NCBI RefSeq assembly: GCF_002086125.1
Contig: NZ_MVHG01000033.1
Location: 1-46,959 of the forward strand
Length of the DNA stretch: 46,959 bases
Reading direction: 5' to 3'
Source: Mycobacterium arosiense ATCC BAA-1401 = DSM 45069
GTDB taxonomy: Bacteria > Actinomycetota > Actinomycetes > Mycobacteriales > Mycobacteriaceae
Below the pieces are notes generated by a model. The model saw only the letters and a program-made list of their open reading frames with translations, was not told the DNA's origin and ran no database searches. Made by a program: the position numbers and the translations under genes. Positions 8,461 to 16,553 of the stretch are shown one piece after another; positions within the stretch are counted from its first letter, which is position 1; every line of letters begins with the position of its first letter.

Positions 8461-8906
8461 CGACGACCACCAACCGCACTTTGCAATGGCGAGACATTTC
8501 GGTCGGTGACGAGGTGACGCCGCTCGAAATCCCGATCACCACAACGATGATCGTCGCCGGCGCGATCGCCACCCGCGACTTCATGCCGGTGCATCACGAC
8601 CGGGACTACGCCAAGCAGCAGGGTTCGCCCAACCTGTTCATGAACATCCTGACCACCAACGGCTACTGCGTGCGCTTCCTCACCGACTGGGCCGGACCCG
8701 AAGCGATGGTGAAGAACCTGTCGATCCGCCTTGGCGTGCCGTGCTTTCCGGACGACCCGCTGCGGTTCACCGGCAGCGTCACCGGCAAGACCGAAGGATC
8801 GGACGGCGAGAACTTCGTCGAGGTGACGTTCAAGGGCTCCAACAGCCTGGGCGACCACGTCTCGGGCACCGCGGTGTTCAGCCTGCTCGACGGGGCGACC
8901 GCGTGA
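8457..8906 (+). CDS. MaoC-like enoyl-CoA hydratase subunit, ChsH1-like
   Basis: This 149-residue single hot-dog protein contains TRDFMPVHHDRDYAKQQG near 39-56, the hydratase-2 type active-site loop with Asp and His. It resembles ChsH1 (Rv3541c), which joins ChsH2 in a heteromeric steroid enoyl-CoA hydratase. Its ATG overlaps the stop of the preceding dehydrogenase reading frame (ATGA), which supports the intended end of that damaged gene. It overlaps the next gene by GTGA. The likely role is hydration of the side-chain enoyl-CoA, together with the 6455-7000 product. Confidence 0.88.
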   Translation: MTTTTNRTLQWRDISVGDEVTPLEIPITTTMIVAGAIATRDFMPVHHDRDYAKQQGSPNLFMNILTTNGYCVRFLTDWAGPEAMVKNLSIRLGVPCFPDDPLRFTGSVTGKTEGSDGENFVEVTFKGSNSLGDHVSGTAVFSLLDGATA

Positions 8907-10072
8907 GCCGGACGCTGCCGGGTGCCGCGGCCATCGTCGGGATCGGCCAAACGGAATTCTCCAAAGAATCCGGCCGCAGCGAGCTGCAATTGGCGTGCGA
9001 GGCGGTCAGCGCCGCCCTCGACGACGCCGGCCTGGCCCCCGCCGACGTCGACGGCATGGTCACGTTCACCATGGACTCCAGCGACGAGATCGACATCGCC
9101 CGCAACGTGGGCATCGGCGACCTTTCGTTTTTCAGCCGCGTCCATCACGGCGGCGGCGCGGCCGCCGGCACCGTCGTGCACGCGGCGATGGCCGTCGCCA
9201 CCGGTGTCGCCGACGTGGTGGTGTGCTGGCGCGCCTTCAACGAGCGCTCCGGCTTCCGGTTCGGCGGCAGCGGACGCAGCATGGCCGAAACGCCGTTGTT
9301 CATGGCGCACTACGCGCCGTTTGGATTGCTCACCCCCGCGGCGTGGGTCGCGATGCACGCCCAGCGCTACATGTCGACGTACGGCGTCACCAACGAAGAC
9401 TTCGGCCGGGTCGCGGTCGTCGACCGCAAGCACGCGGCGACCAACCCCGATGCCTGGTTCTATCAGCGGCCGATCACCCTGGAAGACCACCAAAATTCGC
9501 GCTGGATCGTCGAACCCGTACTGCGGCTGCTGGATTGCTGTCAGGAGAGCGACGGCGGCGTCGCGCTGGTCGTCACCAGCGCCGAGCGCGCCCGCGATCT
9601 GCGGCAGCCGCCGGCCATCATCACCGCGGCCGCCCAGGGCGCGGCCCACAACGGCGAGATGATGACCAGCTATTACCGCGATGAGATCACCGGGCTGCCG
9701 GAGATGGGCGTGGTGGCCCGCCAGCTGTGGCGTGATTCGGGCCTGCGGCCGCAAGACATCCAAACCGCCTTCATCTACGACCATTTCACGCCGTTCGTGT
9801 TCGCCCAACTCGAGGAGCTGGGATTCTGCGGGCGGGGCGAGGCCAAGGACTTCGCCACCGTCGAGCGGCTGTCGCTCGGTGGAGAGTTCCCCATCAACAC
9901 CAACGGCGGATTGCTGGGGGAGGCCTACATCCACGGCATGAACGGCATCACCGAGGGAGTGCGCCAGGTGCGCGGCACATCCTACAACCAGGTCGACGAC
10001 GTCGAACACGTGCTCGTCACGTCCGGAACCGGCGTGCCGACCAGCGGTCTGATCCTCGCACCGGCCGGCTGA
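8903..10072 (+). CDS. Ltp2-like thiolase-fold retro-aldolase
   Basis: This 389-residue thiolase-superfamily protein is of the SCP-x/lipid-transfer type (IVGIGQTEFS near 11-20, INTNGGLLGEAYIHG near 330). The position where true thiolases carry the acyl-accepting Cys reads HHGGGAAAG (81-89) with no Cys. That matches Ltp2-type enzymes, which carry out retro-aldol cleavage. In cholesterol breakdown Ltp2 with the DUF35 part of ChsH2 releases propionyl-CoA from the C17 side chain. The DUF35 gene at 7000-7410 supplies the matching partner here. The GTG start overlaps the MaoC stop. Confidence 0.88.
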   Translation: MSRTLPGAAAIVGIGQTEFSKESGRSELQLACEAVSAALDDAGLAPADVDGMVTFTMDSSDEIDIARNVGIGDLSFFSRVHHGGGAAAGTVVHAAMAVATGVADVVVCWRAFNERSGFRFGGSGRSMAETPLFMAHYAPFGLLTPAAWVAMHAQRYMSTYGVTNEDFGRVAVVDRKHAATNPDAWFYQRPITLEDHQNSRWIVEPVLRLLDCCQESDGGVALVVTSAERARDLRQPPAIITAAAQGAAHNGEMMTSYYRDEITGLPEMGVVARQLWRDSGLRPQDIQTAFIYDHFTPFVFAQLEELGFCGRGEAKDFATVERLSLGGEFPINTNGGLLGEAYIHGMNGITEGVRQVRGTSYNQVDDVEHVLVTSGTGVPTSGLILAPAG

Positions 10073-10081
10073 GGGGACGTC

Positions 10082-11152
10082 ATGCCCAGGCTCGCGCTGC
10101 TGACCGCCCACGGCGGGCCCATCGAGCTGGCCGAGTTCCCGTTGTCCACACCGGCGCCCGGCACCGCGGCGCTGCGGCTGCGGATGGCCGGCATCTGTGG
10201 ATCCGATCTGCACATCTTCCGCGGTGAGCTGCCCCTGCCGTGCCCGTTCGCGATGGGCCACGAAATGGTCGGTGAGATCGCCGAACTCGGCGACGGGCTG
10301 ACCACCGACGCGACCGGCAAACCGCTGGCCGTTGGCGATCGTGTGGTGGCGCCGTACTTCTGGTTCTGCGGCAGTTGTCACGCGTGCGCGCGGGGACGGG
10401 CGCACGCCTGCCAGAACCTGATGGCCGGCGAATACCGCACCCATGAAAAACCCCCGCACTTCGTCGCCGCCTATGGCGAGTACTACTACGCCAGCCGCCG
10501 GCAGCCGTTGTACAAGGTGCCCGCCGACCTCCCCGACGAAGCCGTCGCGCCGTTGAATTGCGCACTGGCGCAAGTGCTTTTCGCCTTGCGCGAGGTACGA
10601 CTCGCAGACACGGTCGTCATCCAGGGCGCCGGCGGGCTGGGCATCAACGCCGCGGCCGTGGCCCGGACGGCGGGCGCCGCGGCGGTCATCGTCGTCGACA
10701 AGATCGCCGAGCGGCTCGACGTCGCGGCCGATTTCGGCGCGACCCACTGCATCGATGCCGGCGGGATCTCGGTGGCGGAGGTCACCGAGCAGGTGCGCAA
10801 GCACACCGACGGCATCGGGGCGGACTGGGTGCTCGAGGTCGTCGGCGTGCCGGGCGTCATCCCGGAGGGGATCGGGTTCCTCAACAACGGCGGGACGTTG
10901 CTCGAGGTCGGCAACGTCGGGATGGGACGGACCTTCGAGCTCGACCCCAGCTCGTTGGTCTACGGCAACAAGTCCGTGCGGGGCGTGATGCTCTACGACC
11001 CGGCCACCCTGGCCACCGGCCTGTCGTTCCTGCAGCACACCAGGTTTCCGTTCGAGCGGCTGATGCCCAAGCCGTTCCACCTGGCCGACGTCAACGCGGC
11101 GTTCGCCTCGGCCGACGCCGGGCTGGTGCCCCGGGGGGCGTTGATTCCGTGA
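10082..11152 (+). CDS. Zinc-dependent medium-chain alcohol dehydrogenase
   Basis: This 356-residue MDR-family dehydrogenase shows catalytic-zinc residues in GICGSDLH (near 38-45) and GHE (near 60). A structural-zinc cysteine set lies in FCGSCHACARGRAHAC (near 97-112), and a Rossmann motif GAGGLG near 182. It should oxidise an alcohol to an aldehyde with NAD(P)+. Following a P450 and matched by the divergent aldehyde dehydrogenase, it fits the middle step of alcohol to aldehyde to acid. The igr operon has no such gene. GAGGGG precedes the ATG, and its stop overlaps the TetR start. Confidence 0.9.
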   Translation: MPRLALLTAHGGPIELAEFPLSTPAPGTAALRLRMAGICGSDLHIFRGELPLPCPFAMGHEMVGEIAELGDGLTTDATGKPLAVGDRVVAPYFWFCGSCHACARGRAHACQNLMAGEYRTHEKPPHFVAAYGEYYYASRRQPLYKVPADLPDEAVAPLNCALAQVLFALREVRLADTVVIQGAGGLGINAAAVARTAGAAAVIVVDKIAERLDVAADFGATHCIDAGGISVAEVTEQVRKHTDGIGADWVLEVVGVPGVIPEGIGFLNNGGTLLEVGNVGMGRTFELDPSSLVYGNKSVRGVMLYDPATLATGLSFLQHTRFPFERLMPKPFHLADVNAAFASADAGLVPRGALIP

Positions 11153-11766
11153 CGGCTCAGGCTTCTGCCTCCTTTCAGGAGACCTCCACGCGCGAGCTCA
11201 TCGTGGAGTCGGCGTTCGCGTGCTTCGGCAAGCAGGGTTTGCAGAAGGCGACCATCGTCGACATCGCCAAACGCGCCGGCGTCTCCCGCAGCACGATCTA
11301 CGAATACTTCTCCGACAAGGCCTCGATCGTCGAGGCGTGCGCCGAGCACGCGTCCGAACGGTTCTACCGAGAGATGACCAAGGCGATGGAGCGCGGCGGC
11401 ACGCTGGAGGACAAGCTGTGTGCGGCGGCGGTTTTCGTCACCCAGGCGCGGCGGGTCATCGCCTCGGAAAAGTATTTTGACGAGGACGCCATTAGCCTGT
11501 TGCTGACCAAGGACGCCGCGGTGCTGCTGCGCGAATGCGTCGAGTTCTTCGCCCCCTACCTGGCCGCCGCCCGGCTCACCGGCGAGGTGCGCAGGGACCT
11601 CGACATCGAGGCCGCCGGTGAATGGTTCGCACGCATCCTCTTCTCACTGTTCAGCACGCCGTCCTCGACGCTGGACATGGACAATCCCGACGTGGCGGCG
11701 GAATTCGTTCGCGCCCACGTGGTGCGCGGCTTCGCCAGCGACCGGCCGCGGCCGCGACGCGGTTAA
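11149..11766 (+). CDS. TetR-family transcriptional regulator
   Basis: This 205-residue regulator has an N-terminal helix-turn-helix, TIVDIAKRAGVSRSTIYEYF (near 37-56), and a variable ligand domain. The GTG start overlaps the alcohol dehydrogenase stop (GTGA), so it is the last gene of the catabolic operon. I infer that it represses the divergent promoter region at 3852-4044, whose palindromes are of the right size, and responds to a pathway substrate or CoA intermediate. Confidence 0.9.
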   Translation: MTAQASASFQETSTRELIVESAFACFGKQGLQKATIVDIAKRAGVSRSTIYEYFSDKASIVEACAEHASERFYREMTKAMERGGTLEDKLCAAAVFVTQARRVIASEKYFDEDAISLLLTKDAAVLLRECVEFFAPYLAAARLTGEVRRDLDIEAAGEWFARILFSLFSTPSSTLDMDNPDVAAEFVRAHVVRGFASDRPRPRRG

Positions 11767-11767
11767 C

Positions 11768-11870
11768 GGTTGCGTGTGAATCCTTGGCTTCGAGCGTGAA
11801 TCCTCGGCGCATCTTATCGGCGTGTCACGGCCCGGCGTTCACACTCAAAGCCCAGCGTTCACACTCAACC
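11768..11870. repeat. Long imperfect inverted repeat between convergent genes; same 20-bp unit as 25944-26054
   Basis: Two arms of about 42 bases (11768-11809 and 11829-11870) are imperfect reverse complements around a loop of about 19 bases. The right arm holds tandem copies of TCACACTCAAAGCCCAGCGT (11839-11858, then a partial copy from 11859). It lies between the tetR stop and the convergent pruB stop, which falls inside the right arm, so a bidirectional terminator is plausible. A near-identical unit recurs at 26007-26054. Confidence 0.7.
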
Positions 11871-12830
11871 GGCGCGCTGCGTCAGAGCCCGCAGGAAAAA
11901 CGCGAAATTGGCCGGCCGCTCGGCGAGCCGCCGCATGAAGTAGCCGTACCACTGGGTGCCGAAGGGGACGTACACCCGCAGCTGGTTTCCGGCCGCGGTG
12001 AGGCGCCGTTGCTCGTCATCGCGAATGCCATACAGCATCTGGTATTCGAATTCGGCGCTGCGACGCCCGGTTTCACGCGCGATGGCGGGCACCGCGCCGA
12101 TGATGTCCGGATCGTGGGAGGCCACCATCGGGTAACCGGAGCCGGCCATCAGTACCGAGAGGCAGGCCAGATACGAGTCGGTGACCTCGGCGGGTTTCCG
12201 GTAGGCCGCCGAGGCGGGCTCGTCGTAGGCGCCCTTGCACAGCCTGACCCGGGCGCCCGCGGCCGCGAATTCCGCGCAGTCTTCCCGGGTGCGCCGCAGG
12301 TACGCCTGCAAAACCAGGCCCAGCCGGGGAAACTCGGCCCGCAGGTCGCGCACGATAGAAAGCGTCGACTCGGTGGTGGTGCGGTTCTCGGCGTCCACGG
12401 TCACCCACACGCCCGCGCGCCGGGCGGCATCGCAGATCGACCACGCGTTGTCCCGGGCGATCTTTTCGCCGTCGCGTTCGAGCGACTGCCCCAGGGCCGA
12501 CAGCTTGACCGAGACTTCCAGCGGCCGCACCGCAACGTCGGCCGCATCGAGCGCACCCAACCTGTCGATCAGGTCCAAGTAGTTCCGCACGGCCGCATCG
12601 GCGTCGTCGGCGTCTGCGACGTCCTCACCCAGATAGTCGATGCTGACAAGGCGTCCCGAGCCTCGCAGAGCGGCAACGGTGTTCAGCGCGGAATCCGTTG
12701 TCTCCCCCGGGACGAAGCGTCGCACCACACGACGGGTCATCGGTAAGCGCTCGGCGGTGCGGCGCAACCCTTCGCGACGGCTCGCGGCCATGATCGCCGG
12801 GCGCAGGGTGGTGGCGAACAGCCCGGTCAT
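11865..12830 (-). CDS. pruB: Proline dehydrogenase
   Basis: This 321-residue FAD-dependent TIM-barrel enzyme oxidises proline to pyrroline-5-carboxylate. It resembles Rv1188 in sequence and in context. Recognisable segments are VSVKLSALGQ, the core AYLRRTRED and the C-terminal FEYQMLYGIRDDEQRR. The ATG overlaps the pruA stop (ATGA), so the two are translationally coupled. The last codon lies inside the hairpin repeat at 11768-11870. Transcription is probably activated by the divergent regulator pruC at 14546. Confidence 0.93.
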   Translation of the reverse strand: MTGLFATTLRPAIMAASRREGLRRTAERLPMTRRVVRRFVPGETTDSALNTVAALRGSGRLVSIDYLGEDVADADDADAAVRNYLDLIDRLGALDAADVAVRPLEVSVKLSALGQSLERDGEKIARDNAWSICDAARRAGVWVTVDAENRTTTESTLSIVRDLRAEFPRLGLVLQAYLRRTREDCAEFAAAGARVRLCKGAYDEPASAAYRKPAEVTDSYLACLSVLMAGSGYPMVASHDPDIIGAVPAIARETGRRSAEFEYQMLYGIRDDEQRRLTAAGNQLRVYVPFGTQWYGYFMRRLAERPANFAFFLRALTQRAG

Positions 12831-14461
12831 CAGTCGACGCCCATGTGCGGATAGGTGTGCTCGGTTGCCGGGATGAAGGTCTCCTTGATGGTGCGAGCCG
12901 ACGTCCAGCGCAACATGTTCAGCATCGATCCGGCCTTGTCGTTGGTGCCCGACGCGCGCGAGCCCCCGAATGGTTGACGGCCTACGACCGCGCCGGTCGG
13001 CTTGTCGTTGACGTAGAAGTTCCCGGCGGCGAACCGCAGCCGGTCCTGCGCGGTCAGCACGGCCGCGCGGTCGTCGGCGATGACGGAGCCGGTCAGCGCG
13101 TACCGCGATCCGGTGTCGACCACATCGAGGATCCGCTCGTAATCGCCGTCGGGGTACACGTGCACCGACAGCAGCGGGCCGAAGTACTCCGTCGCGAACG
13201 ACTCGTCGCTCGGGTCGTCGGACAGCAGCACCGTGGGGCGCACGAAATACCCCTCGCGGTCGTCGTATTCGCCGCCGACGGCGATGGTGACGTGTGGCGC
13301 GCCCTTGGCCCGCTCGATGGCGTCGACGTTCTTGATGAAGGCGCGCCGGTCGATCAGCGCTCCCCCGTAGTTGGTCAGGTCAGTGATGTCGCCGTAGCGC
13401 AGCGCGGCGGTCTTGCCCAGGAACTCGTCGCCCATACGGCGCCACACGGACTGTGCGACGAAGGCCCGCGACGCCGCCGAGCACTTCTGGCCCTGGTAGT
13501 CGAACGCGCCGCGAATCAGCGCGGTGCACAGCACATCCGGTCGCGCCGAAGCGTGGGCGACAACGAAGTCCTTGCCACCGGTCTCGCCGACCAGCCGCGG
13601 ATAGCTCTGGTAGCGACCGATATTGGCGCCCACCCGCTGCCACAGGTGGGCGAAGGTGGCCGCCGACCCGGTGAAGTGGATGCCGGCCAACCGCGGATCG
13701 GTCAGCGCCACATCGGAGACGGCGAGCCCGTCGCCGGTCACCAGGTTGATCACCCCGGGCGGTAACCCCGCCGCCTCGAGCAGTTGCATGGTGAGGTAGG
13801 CCGACAACGTCTGGGTGATCGACGGCTTCCACACCACGGTGTTTCCCATCAGCGCCGGCGCGGTCGGCAGATTGCCGGCGATGGAGGTGAAGTTGAACGG
13901 TGTGATCGCATACACGAAGCCATCCAGGGGGCGGTAGTCGCTGCGATTCCATTCACCTGGCCCGCTGATCGGCTGCTGGGCCAGGATCTGTTGCGCGAAA
14001 GCCACATTGAAGCGCCAGAAATCGATCTGCTCGCACGGCGAATCGATCTCGGCCTGGTAAGCCGACTTGGATTGGCCGAGCATCGTGGCGGCGGCGATTT
14101 TCTCCCGCCACGGCCCGGCCAGCAGGTCGGCGGCGCGCAGGAACACCGCCGCCCGCTCATCGAACGGCATTGCCGCCCAGGCGCCTTTGGCGGCCATCGC
14201 GGCTTCGATCGCCGCCGCGGCATCGGCGTGCGTCGCGTTGGTCAAGCTGCCCAGCCTCGCGGCATGCCGGTGCGGCTGCACCACATCGATGCGCTCACCA
14301 TCGCCCATCCGGTGGGTAGCGCCGATGACATGCGGGAGATCGATCGGGTTATCGGCCAGCAGGGCCAGCTCGGCGAAAAGGCGGGCGCGTTCCGGGGAGC
14401 GCGGCGCATAGTCGTGGACCGGCTCGTTGGCCGGCATCGGGACCTGAGTTATCGCATCCAT
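12830..14461 (-). CDS. pruA: 1-pyrroline-5-carboxylate dehydrogenase
   Basis: This 543-residue aldehyde dehydrogenase converts glutamate semialdehyde/pyrroline-5-carboxylate to glutamate, the second step of proline use. It carries ITPFNFT (catalytic Asn190), VGETGGKDF (Glu293) and DYQGQKCSAASR (nucleophile Cys327). I chose the ATG at 14461 because it gives the same length as the M. tuberculosis enzyme and leaves an 84-base divergent promoter region; an upstream start at 14512 adds an unlikely leader. It is followed by overlapping pruB. Confidence 0.95.
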   Translation of the reverse strand: MDAITQVPMPANEPVHDYAPRSPERARLFAELALLADNPIDLPHVIGATHRMGDGERIDVVQPHRHAARLGSLTNATHADAAAAIEAAMAAKGAWAAMPFDERAAVFLRAADLLAGPWREKIAAATMLGQSKSAYQAEIDSPCEQIDFWRFNVAFAQQILAQQPISGPGEWNRSDYRPLDGFVYAITPFNFTSIAGNLPTAPALMGNTVVWKPSITQTLSAYLTMQLLEAAGLPPGVINLVTGDGLAVSDVALTDPRLAGIHFTGSAATFAHLWQRVGANIGRYQSYPRLVGETGGKDFVVAHASARPDVLCTALIRGAFDYQGQKCSAASRAFVAQSVWRRMGDEFLGKTAALRYGDITDLTNYGGALIDRRAFIKNVDAIERAKGAPHVTIAVGGEYDDREGYFVRPTVLLSDDPSDESFATEYFGPLLSVHVYPDGDYERILDVVDTGSRYALTGSVIADDRAAVLTAQDRLRFAAGNFYVNDKPTGAVVGRQPFGGSRASGTNDKAGSMLNMLRWTSARTIKETFIPATEHTYPHMGVD

Positions 14462-14531
14462 GCTGCCCAGGGTCCTCGCGCACCCGCCCCAGAGATTTAG
14501 CCGACCGAACAATACCGCACATCATTCATAG

Positions 14532-14545
14532 TAAAATCGGACAAC
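14532..14545 (+). promoter_or_regulatory. Candidate pruC promoter giving a leaderless or near-leaderless transcript
   Basis: TAAAAT (14532-14537) ends eight bases before the pruC ATG at 14546, and no Shine-Dalgarno is visible. In mycobacteria a -10 box this close to the start codon usually means a leaderless mRNA. The same AT-rich patch read leftward contains TACTAT and may serve pruA. Confidence 0.45.
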
Positions 14546-16141
14546 ATGGCCGGTGTGGGTCTGGGACAGCTGCTACTGGCGCTGGACGCCACCCTGGTGA
14601 GTCTGGTCGACGCGCCCCGTGGCCTGGACCTGCCGGTGGCCTCGGCGGCGCTGATCGACAGCGACGACGTGCGGCTGGGGCTGGCCGCCGCGGCGGGTTC
14701 CGCCGACGTCTTCTTCCTGTTAGGCATCGCCGACGACGAGGCGCTGCGCTGGATGGACAAGCAGGCCCGCGACCGCGTGCCGGCGGCCGTCTTCGCCAAG
14801 GGACCGTCGAAGGCTCTGGTGGCCAAGGCCGTTGCGGCCGGCGCGGCCGTGGTGGCGGTCGACCCTCGGGCCCGCTGGGAGCGGCTCTATCAGCTGGTCA
14901 ACCATGTCCTCGAACATCACGGTGACCGGGCCGACGACATGGATGACTCGGGCACCGACCTATTCGGGTTGGCGCAGTCGCTCGCCGACCGCATCCACGG
15001 CATGGTCAGCATCGAGAACGTGCAATCGCACGTCTTGGCCTATTCGGCGTCCAACGACGAAGCCGACGAGCTGCGCCGCCTGTCCATCCTGGGCAGGGCC
15101 GGCCCGCCCGAGCATCTCGAGTGGATCGGCCAATGGGGCATCTTCGATGCGTTGCGGTCGGGCGGTGAGGTGGTCCGCGTCGCCGAGCGGCCCGAGTTGG
15201 GGCTGCGTCCCCGGCTGGCCGTCGGCATCCACCAGCCCGCGCCCGATGTCCGGCGCCCACCCGTGTTCGCCGGGACCATCTGGGTGCAGCGGGGCTCGCA
15301 ACCGCTGGCCGAAGACGCCGAGGAGATGCTGCGCGGCGCGGCGGTGCTGGCCGCGCGCATCATGTCGCGGCTAGCGGCCCGGCCCTCCGCCCACGCGCGC
15401 AGGGTGCAGCACCTGCTCGGCCTCGCCGACGCGGAAACCCTTGCGCACGTTGACGTGGCCGCGATCGCCCGCGACCTCGGCCTCGCCCCCGACGGCGACG
15501 CGGCCCTGATCGGTTGGGACGCGGCGGACGGCTCGCCCCGGCACGCCCGGCTCGCCGATGTCATTGCGCTGAGCTCCAGCGCTTTTCGACGCGACGCGCA
15601 GGTCGCCTCGTCCGGCTCGCGAACGTATGTGCTCCTGCCCCGGACCCAGAACCGCTCGGTCGCCTCGTGGGTCCGTGGCACCATCGGTGCCATGCGCGCC
15701 GAACTCGGCGTGCAGCTGCGGGCGGCCATCGCCGCGCCGATCGCGGGCCTGGCCGGGGTGGCCGCGGCCCGCGTCGAGGTGGACCGCGTGCTGGACAGCG
15801 CTGAGCGGCACCCGATTTTGTTCGGTCAGGTGACGTCGCTGGCCGAAGCCCGCACCACCGTCTTGCTCGACGAGATCGTCACGCTGATCGGCGGAGACGA
15901 GCGCCTGATCGATCCGCGGATCGTGGCGCTGCGCGAGGACGATCCGGTGCTGGCCGAGACGTTGCGGACGTATCTGGACGCCTTCGGGGACATCGCCGAG
16001 GCCGCCCAATCGTTGCGGGTGCATCCGAACACGGTTCGATACCGGGTGCGCCGGATCGAGAAATTGTTATCGACGTCGCTGGCCGATCCCGAGGTGCGGC
16101 TGCTGTTTTCGTTGGGGCTGCGCGTCCTGGACGCACAATGA
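14546..16141 (+). CDS. pruC: PucR/CdaR-type regulator of proline utilisation
   Basis: This 531-residue regulator resembles Rv1186c, the proline-responsive activator of pruAB in mycobacteria. Its C-terminal helix-turn-helix is of the PucR type (FGDIAEAAQSLRVHPNTVRY, near 482-501), preceded by a GGDEF-related CdaR-like region, while the N-terminal part is a sensory domain. It is divergent from pruA across a short gap, the classic layout for an activator of its neighbour. The ATG has no ribosome binding site but does have a nearby -10 box. Confidence 0.92.
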   Translation: MAGVGLGQLLLALDATLVSLVDAPRGLDLPVASAALIDSDDVRLGLAAAAGSADVFFLLGIADDEALRWMDKQARDRVPAAVFAKGPSKALVAKAVAAGAAVVAVDPRARWERLYQLVNHVLEHHGDRADDMDDSGTDLFGLAQSLADRIHGMVSIENVQSHVLAYSASNDEADELRRLSILGRAGPPEHLEWIGQWGIFDALRSGGEVVRVAERPELGLRPRLAVGIHQPAPDVRRPPVFAGTIWVQRGSQPLAEDAEEMLRGAAVLAARIMSRLAARPSAHARRVQHLLGLADAETLAHVDVAAIARDLGLAPDGDAALIGWDAADGSPRHARLADVIALSSSAFRRDAQVASSGSRTYVLLPRTQNRSVASWVRGTIGAMRAELGVQLRAAIAAPIAGLAGVAAARVEVDRVLDSAERHPILFGQVTSLAEARTTVLLDEIVTLIGGDERLIDPRIVALREDDPVLAETLRTYLDAFGDIAEAAQSLRVHPNTVRYRVRRIEKLLSTSLADPEVRLLFSLGLRVLDAQ

Positions 16142-16198
16142 GCGGTCGGCGTCGGGGACTCTTAGATGATTGGCTCGCTTCTGGACGAAGGGGATGCA

Positions 16199-16350
16199 AC
16201 AATGCCACCCGTAAGGTGATGACGATGTAGGAAGCCGGTGTGAATCCGGCGCGGTCCCGCCACTGTCATCGGGGAGCGACCCTCAACGGCCACGGCTGGG
16301 AAGTCGGAAGGCGAGGCGAGCAGCGATCCGAGAGCCAGGACACTTGCGTC
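16199..16350 (+). ncRNA. Cobalamin (AdoCbl-type) riboswitch
   Basis: The sequence carries the conserved core of the B12 riboswitch in the right order. This includes AGGAAGCCGGTGTGAATCC and GCGGTCCCGCCACTGTC (16229-16267), then GGGGAGCGACC, a CTGGGAAG segment near 16296, and the closing GAGCCAGGACAC near 16331. It lies about 200 bases upstream of a PPE gene on the same strand. M. tuberculosis has a B12 riboswitch in front of PPE2, so the pairing is conserved. It presumably lowers PPE expression when cobalamin is plentiful. Exact ends are approximate. Confidence 0.93.
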
Positions 16351-16456
16351 ATTGCGTCCTGCGACCCGGGGCGGTGCACCCCGAGAGAGCTGCCAACGTC
16401 CATGTCTGTTCCGGCATGGGTGGCCGTTGATGCTGCCACCATTTCGGCGCCTTGTC

Positions 16457-16484
16457 GCCGCGGGTGTTTTGATCCCCCCGCGGC
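16457..16484 (+). terminator. Hairpin in the PPE leader, possible riboswitch expression platform
   Basis: GCCGCGGG (16457-16464) and CCCGCGGC (16477-16484) form a perfect 8-bp stem with a 12-base loop, about 70 bases before the PPE ATG. No T-tract follows, so it would be an intrinsic terminator only in the loose mycobacterial sense. Its place between aptamer and gene suggests a part in switching. Confidence 0.35.
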
Positions 16485-16553
16485 CGAGCCGGCCGACTCG
16501 ATCCACTTCGCCACCCCGCCACGAGGTTTCGGCACGGCCGAGGGACGCGATCG

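Noticed and set aside
9061..9180. Ltp2-like protein as a true thiolase
   Set aside because: No cysteine is present at the nucleophile position and a DUF35 partner is encoded nearby, so an aldolase fits better.
10021..10080. Possible CRISPR-like or tandem repeats in the island
   Set aside because: No regularly spaced repeats with unique spacers were found here or elsewhere in the window.
8663..11080. 805-codon open frame on the - strand
   Set aside because: It is antisense to the Ltp2-like and alcohol dehydrogenase genes, which have clear family motifs.
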